From the NCBI GenBank assembly GCA_035548515.1, contig DASZSW010000016.1, forward strand, positions 1 to 64,000: 64,000 nucleotides of DNA, written 5' to 3'. This DNA is from DASZQY01 sp035548515. Lineage in GTDB: Bacteria > Pseudomonadota > Alphaproteobacteria > Rhizobiales > Kaistiaceae. Shown here in pieces: positions 60,923-64,000 of the stretch. The notes beneath the pieces were generated by a model. It saw only the letters and a list, made by a program, of their open reading frames with translations, did not search any database and had not been told where the DNA came from. Positions within the stretch are counted from its first letter, which is position 1; the number at the start of each line of letters is the position of its first letter. The position numbers and the translations under genes are program-made.

Positions 60923-61946
60923 TCCAGCGTCAACTCACCCGCTCGTCTCGGTCGTGGTGCCCTCGTTCAATCACGCCGGCTTCGTCGGGCAGACGATTGA
61001 AAGCGCGCTTTCCCAAAACGTCAGCCTCGAAGTGATCGTGGTTGACGACGCCTCGTCCGATCGCTCGAGGGACGTCATCGCGCAATATTCCGATCCGCGG
61101 GTTCGCCTCCTGCTGCACGACGAGAACCGTGGGCCGGCAGCGGCGCTGAACACGGGGATCACGGCAGCGCGCGGGGACTACATCACCGCGCTCGGTTCCG
61201 ACGACTACTACCTGCCCCACACTCTGGCGAAACAACTCGATTTTCTCAGGAACCATCCAAACTACGACGCGGTCTTCGGGATGCCGCACCTCATCGATGA
61301 ACAGGGGCGCCATGTAACGGAAGGCGGCTACCGCGAATTCGCACACCCGTTCGTTGGGGCCGAGGCAACCAAGGCCGATTGGCTGCGTTACTTTTTCCTG
61401 ATGGGCAACTGCCTGTGCCATCCGGCGGTGATGCTGCGGCGGCGCGTGCACGAGACGGTCGGCCTTTACGATCCGCGTCTGCTCAACCTGCAGGACTTCG
61501 ACCTCTGGGTTCGCATGCTGCTTGGAGGCATGAACTTCTTCGTGCTGCCGGTGGAACTCACCGCTCGGCGCGTCCACGGTAAGAACCTCAGTGGCCCGAC
61601 GGTCTCCACGGCACTCCGAAGCCAGTTCGAAATCCTGCAGATCCTCAAGGCGTACCGGACACTGCCCGCGGCCGAACTCTATGCGATCTTCGCCGTCCAG
61701 ATACGCCAGGCTGGAATCGAGCAGGGTCTGACGTCCGGCGCGCTCCTGTCGGCGCTTGCCTCAGCCTCGACATTGCGCGGCATGCATTACTTCGCGCTGG
61801 AGATGCTGTACGAGGCGCTCGAAGGCGATCCGAATGCGGATTGTCGGCCGCTGTTCAAGTTGTCGGGCAGGCTCGATCCGTTTGGCCTCGTGAGAACCGT
61901 GCCGCAGGTTCCGGTAGCAAACCGCGCGCGGCCTGTCGCCCGCTAG
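60915..61946 (+). CDS. Family 2 glycosyltransferase
   Basis: A 343-residue GT-A glycosyltransferase starting at GTG 60915. N-terminal VSVVVPSFNHAGFVGQTIES, nucleotide-binding VIVVDDASSDRSRDVI and the metal-binding SDDYYLP are clear. The C-terminal 100 residues are helical and not conserved. Its position after the cassette suggests it transfers the resulting amino sugar to a surface glycan; the acceptor is unknown. Confidence 0.9.
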   Translation: MSDPASTHPLVSVVVPSFNHAGFVGQTIESALSQNVSLEVIVVDDASSDRSRDVIAQYSDPRVRLLLHDENRGPAAALNTGITAARGDYITALGSDDYYLPHTLAKQLDFLRNHPNYDAVFGMPHLIDEQGRHVTEGGYREFAHPFVGAEATKADWLRYFFLMGNCLCHPAVMLRRRVHETVGLYDPRLLNLQDFDLWVRMLLGGMNFFVLPVELTARRVHGKNLSGPTVSTALRSQFEILQILKAYRTLPAAELYAIFAVQIRQAGIEQGLTSGALLSALASASTLRGMHYFALEMLYEALEGDPNADCRPLFKLSGRLDPFGLVRTVPQVPVANRARPVAR

Positions 61947-61953
61947 GCCCGGT

Positions 61954-62421
61954 CTACGACGCTACCCATCGCGCCCACGCGTTGAACAGCGGCTGGCGGT
62001 CCGCAGGCTGGCCGGGAAAATTCACCTGCGTCTCGTCGATCGCCACCCACGGCGCCTTGCTGGCGGTCCAGATGTTGCCGATCGGAACCGCCCAGCTCAT
62101 GTCGTCCAGTGTGCCCGGCTTGAGGATGAGAAACTGCGGCGAGGCGAGCGGCTCGTTCCACACCTTCGTGCCGCATTCGGCGCAGCCGAGCATGCGCACG
62201 GTGCGCCCGCTGTCGGCCGCCTTGTCATAGACCGCGAGCGCTCCGGACAGCAGCTCTACGGCATCGCGCGGGAGGACCATGGACATCGTATGCGTGGCGC
62301 CGCTGGCGCGCTGGCAGTCCTTGCAGTGGCAGTTGTAGACGCCGAGCGGTCCCGCCTTGATGCGATAGCGCACGGCCCGGCACTGACATCCGCCTTCGAC
62401 GGGAAATACGGGAAGCTTCAT
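61954..62421 (-). CDS. GFA family protein (glutathione-dependent formaldehyde-activating fold)
   Basis: A 155-residue Zn-binding protein. The Cys ligands of the GFA/CENP-V fold are visible: GGCQCRAVRYRI, YNCHCKDCQRASGA and GCAECGTKVWNE. Only a few family members have been shown to react with S-hydroxymethylglutathione, so the role is open. It is oriented against the surrounding glycan genes and may be a later insertion into the locus. Confidence 0.87.
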   Translation of the reverse strand: MKLPVFPVEGGCQCRAVRYRIKAGPLGVYNCHCKDCQRASGATHTMSMVLPRDAVELLSGALAVYDKAADSGRTVRMLGCAECGTKVWNEPLASPQFLILKPGTLDDMSWAVPIGNIWTASKAPWVAIDETQVNFPGQPADRQPLFNAWARWVAS

Positions 62422-62596
62422 CGGGCGCTCCTGCGGACGAGGGCTGTGGATTCAGGGGATACCACACTGAACGGGTAACGAAACCGGGGGGTAGCCGGCC
62501 CGAAGGCCGTCGCGCCCAATCGGCGGGTGATAGCTTTGCCGCGCCACTCATTCCACCAAGACAGATGCGGAGTGCGGCTGAGGGGGCCGCTGGAGT

Positions 62597-63895
62597 ATGG
62601 GTATCGCGACTTTTCCGCTGACGGCGGGCCGGCCGGCGGCGGTGACGTTGAGTGCCGATCGGGAAGTAGCCCTGGTCGGGTTCCTGTCATCGCCCACAGG
62701 CCTTGGCGCAGGTGCGCGCCGGCATGCGCAAGCGCTGGCCACCGCAGGCTATCAAGTCCTCAAATACAATCTTCCCTTGCGCCATCGCGGTTTCGAAATT
62801 CCCGTTGAAGACGCGATGACGGGCGTCCCGCATTCGGCGCGGACCGTCTTCCACATGAACCCGCCCGAGATGCTGATCAACGTCGCCGCGATGCGGCAGG
62901 TGCAGGCGCGCTCGCACGTCATCGGTTATTGGGCGTGGGAGTTGCCCGCCATGCCGGCCGAATGGGCGCCGGCGCTTGATCTGGTCGACGAAATCTGGGT
63001 TCCGGCGCAGTTCGTCGCGGATGCCTACCGCGATGCGACGCGCAAGCCCGTCACCGTCGTCCCCCATCCGGTTCCGCTGAATGACATTCCGCAGCACGCG
63101 GCGCGGGCGCGGTTCGGCATCCCCCACGACCGATATGCGTTCCTCACCGCGTTCGACAGCGAATCCCATCCGCTGCGGAAAAATCCGGAAGGCGCAGTAC
63201 GCGCCTTCAGGGATGCGTTTCCGCATTTTGGACCGTCTTCGCCGCTGATGGTGGTCAAGGTGCACGGCCGCTGGCACCGCTCTCCCGAACTCGAGCAACT
63301 TCTGGCGGAGATCGGCACGAACCCGGCGTTTCGCGTCATCGATGAGACGCTGGACGAGCACGCGATGACTGAGTTGCAGGCCGCGTGCGATTGTTTCGTC
63401 TCGCTCCACCGTTCGGAAGGCTTCGGTCTGAACATCGCCGAATGCATGGGCGCCGGACGCCTTGCGATCGCCACGGATTTTTCCGGCAACCTCGACTTCA
63501 TGAGCGCGCAGAACAGTCTGCTCATCCCGTACGCCATGCGCGCGCTGAAGCGTGGCGACTACATCACCGGCACCGGGCAGTGGTGGGCGGAGCCGGACCA
63601 CACTGCCGCGGTCGAAGCGATGCGCTGGGCGGTCGGGCACAGGTCGGAAGCCGACGCGCTGGCGCACCGGGCGCGCAAGGACATCGCGCGGAGCTACTCC
63701 TTCGAGCACGTTGGAGCCATGGCCACCGCGGCATTGAGCCAGTCCGCGCGCAAGCGCGCTCTACCATCGTTCCCGCGCGAGCCTCAATCGTCTTCGCCCT
63801 CGATCGCGCCAGGCTGGCCGAAGGTAGGCCGCAACGATCCCTGCCCATGCGGATCGGGACGCAAGTACAAGGCATGCCACGGCGGGCCACGCTGA
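62597..63895 (+). CDS. Glycosyltransferase (GT4-like) with C-terminal SEC-C zinc motif
   Basis: A 432-residue protein. The N-terminal domain starts ALVGFLSSPTGLGAGARRHA; the C-terminal Rossmann domain has HRSEGFGLNIAECMGAGRLA, the E-X7-E motif of retaining GT-B glycosyltransferases, then TDFSGNLDFM. After a Ser/Pro-rich linker, the last 20 or so residues, VGRNDPCPCGSGRKYKACHG, form a SEC-C zinc motif like that at the end of SecA. SEC-C on a glycosyltransferase is unusual and might tether it to SecB or ribosomes. The GT4-type label is by motif only. Confidence 0.85.
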   Translation: MGIATFPLTAGRPAAVTLSADREVALVGFLSSPTGLGAGARRHAQALATAGYQVLKYNLPLRHRGFEIPVEDAMTGVPHSARTVFHMNPPEMLINVAAMRQVQARSHVIGYWAWELPAMPAEWAPALDLVDEIWVPAQFVADAYRDATRKPVTVVPHPVPLNDIPQHAARARFGIPHDRYAFLTAFDSESHPLRKNPEGAVRAFRDAFPHFGPSSPLMVVKVHGRWHRSPELEQLLAEIGTNPAFRVIDETLDEHAMTELQAACDCFVSLHRSEGFGLNIAECMGAGRLAIATDFSGNLDFMSAQNSLLIPYAMRALKRGDYITGTGQWWAEPDHTAAVEAMRWAVGHRSEADALAHRARKDIARSYSFEHVGAMATAALSQSARKRALPSFPREPQSSSPSIAPGWPKVGRNDPCPCGSGRKYKACHGGPR

Positions 63896-63905
63896 GGCGC
63901 AGCCG

Positions 63906-64000
63906 TCAGCCGAGGTTCAGCAGCTTCTGCAGCGCACGGCGGATCGGCCCGCCCTCGGGTTCCGGGGTGCTGAACTCGACGCCCATCAGCGCGCCATCGC
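63906..64000 (-). CDS. C-terminal end of a protein cut by the window edge
   Basis: On the minus strand an open frame enters at 64000 and reads DGALMGVEFSTPEPEGGPIR then RALQKLLNLG before TGA (63908-63906). It converges with the SEC-C glycosyltransferase, 10 bases from its stop. Too little is present to assign a family. Confidence 0.45.
   Translation of the reverse strand, partial: DGALMGVEFSTPEPEGGPIRRALQKLLNLG

Overview
The window is a high-GC stretch (roughly two thirds G+C by eye) from the chromosome of an alphaproteobacterium, most likely a member of the Hyphomicrobiales (Rhizobiales). The evidence is the gene content and order: SDR-uvrC-pgsA-moaD-moaE, ppk-ppx beside hdaA and purMN, lptF-lptG-lptD-surA-like-pdxA-rsmA, gmk-yicC-mltG-fabF-acpP-fabG-fabD, an Omp25/31-type outer-membrane protein and an HdaA replication regulator. 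No genus can be named. No rRNA, tRNA, CRISPR array, prophage or classical insertion sequence was seen. It is mostly core chromosome with a few accessory patches.

Layout. 1-1036: tail of a HigA-type antitoxin, then a DUF559 nuclease gene enclosed by two halves of a palindromic repeat. 1037-4614: two tandem, distantly paralogous exported proteins of unknown function. 4619-9509: a catabolic island (amino-acid-type ABC importer, mannonate dehydratase-like enzyme, RraA-fold aldolase) facing a divergent IclR regulator. 9765-13901: aspS, rnd, an orphan soluble histidine kinase and a ribbon-helix-helix protein. 14143-20395: ppx, ppk, hdaA, an AI-2E family permease and a CDP-alcohol phosphatidyltransferase, all leftward. 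20559-24172: purM-purN-rlmJ, a small secreted protein and an RNase T2. 24243-29184: Omp25-like protein, then SDR-uvrC-pgsA-moaD-moaE. 29190-38594: a single-pass membrane protein, the DUF1501/DUF1800 pair, ndk, aqpZ, a large exported WD40-SH3 protein, an LprI-like protein and BenE. 38644-44246: an ABC-F ATPase, then holC and pepA separated by an oppositely oriented GT39-type glycosyltransferase. 44383-52065: LPS export and envelope biogenesis (lptF, lptG, lptD, SurA-like lipoprotein) running into pdxA and rsmA. 52062-58688, leftward: fabD-fabG-acpP-fabF-mltG-yicC-gmk, covering fatty-acid, peptidoglycan and nucleotide functions. 58837-end: a surface-glycan locus with an FdtA/FdtC/FdtB-like deoxy-amino-sugar cassette, two glycosyltransferases (one carrying a SEC-C zinc motif) and a GFA-family protein.

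The item I find most novel is a repeat family with three copies here (154-648, 9550-9717, 40561-40723). Two copies are gene-less nested palindromes lying between convergent genes. The third has the DUF559 nuclease gene exactly where the others have their central loop, and the stems show compensatory base changes between copies. This looks like an autonomous/non-autonomous element pair comparable in logic to RAYT/REP, but with a PD-(D/E)XK-like DUF559 nuclease. The mobilisation role is inference; the architecture is directly visible.
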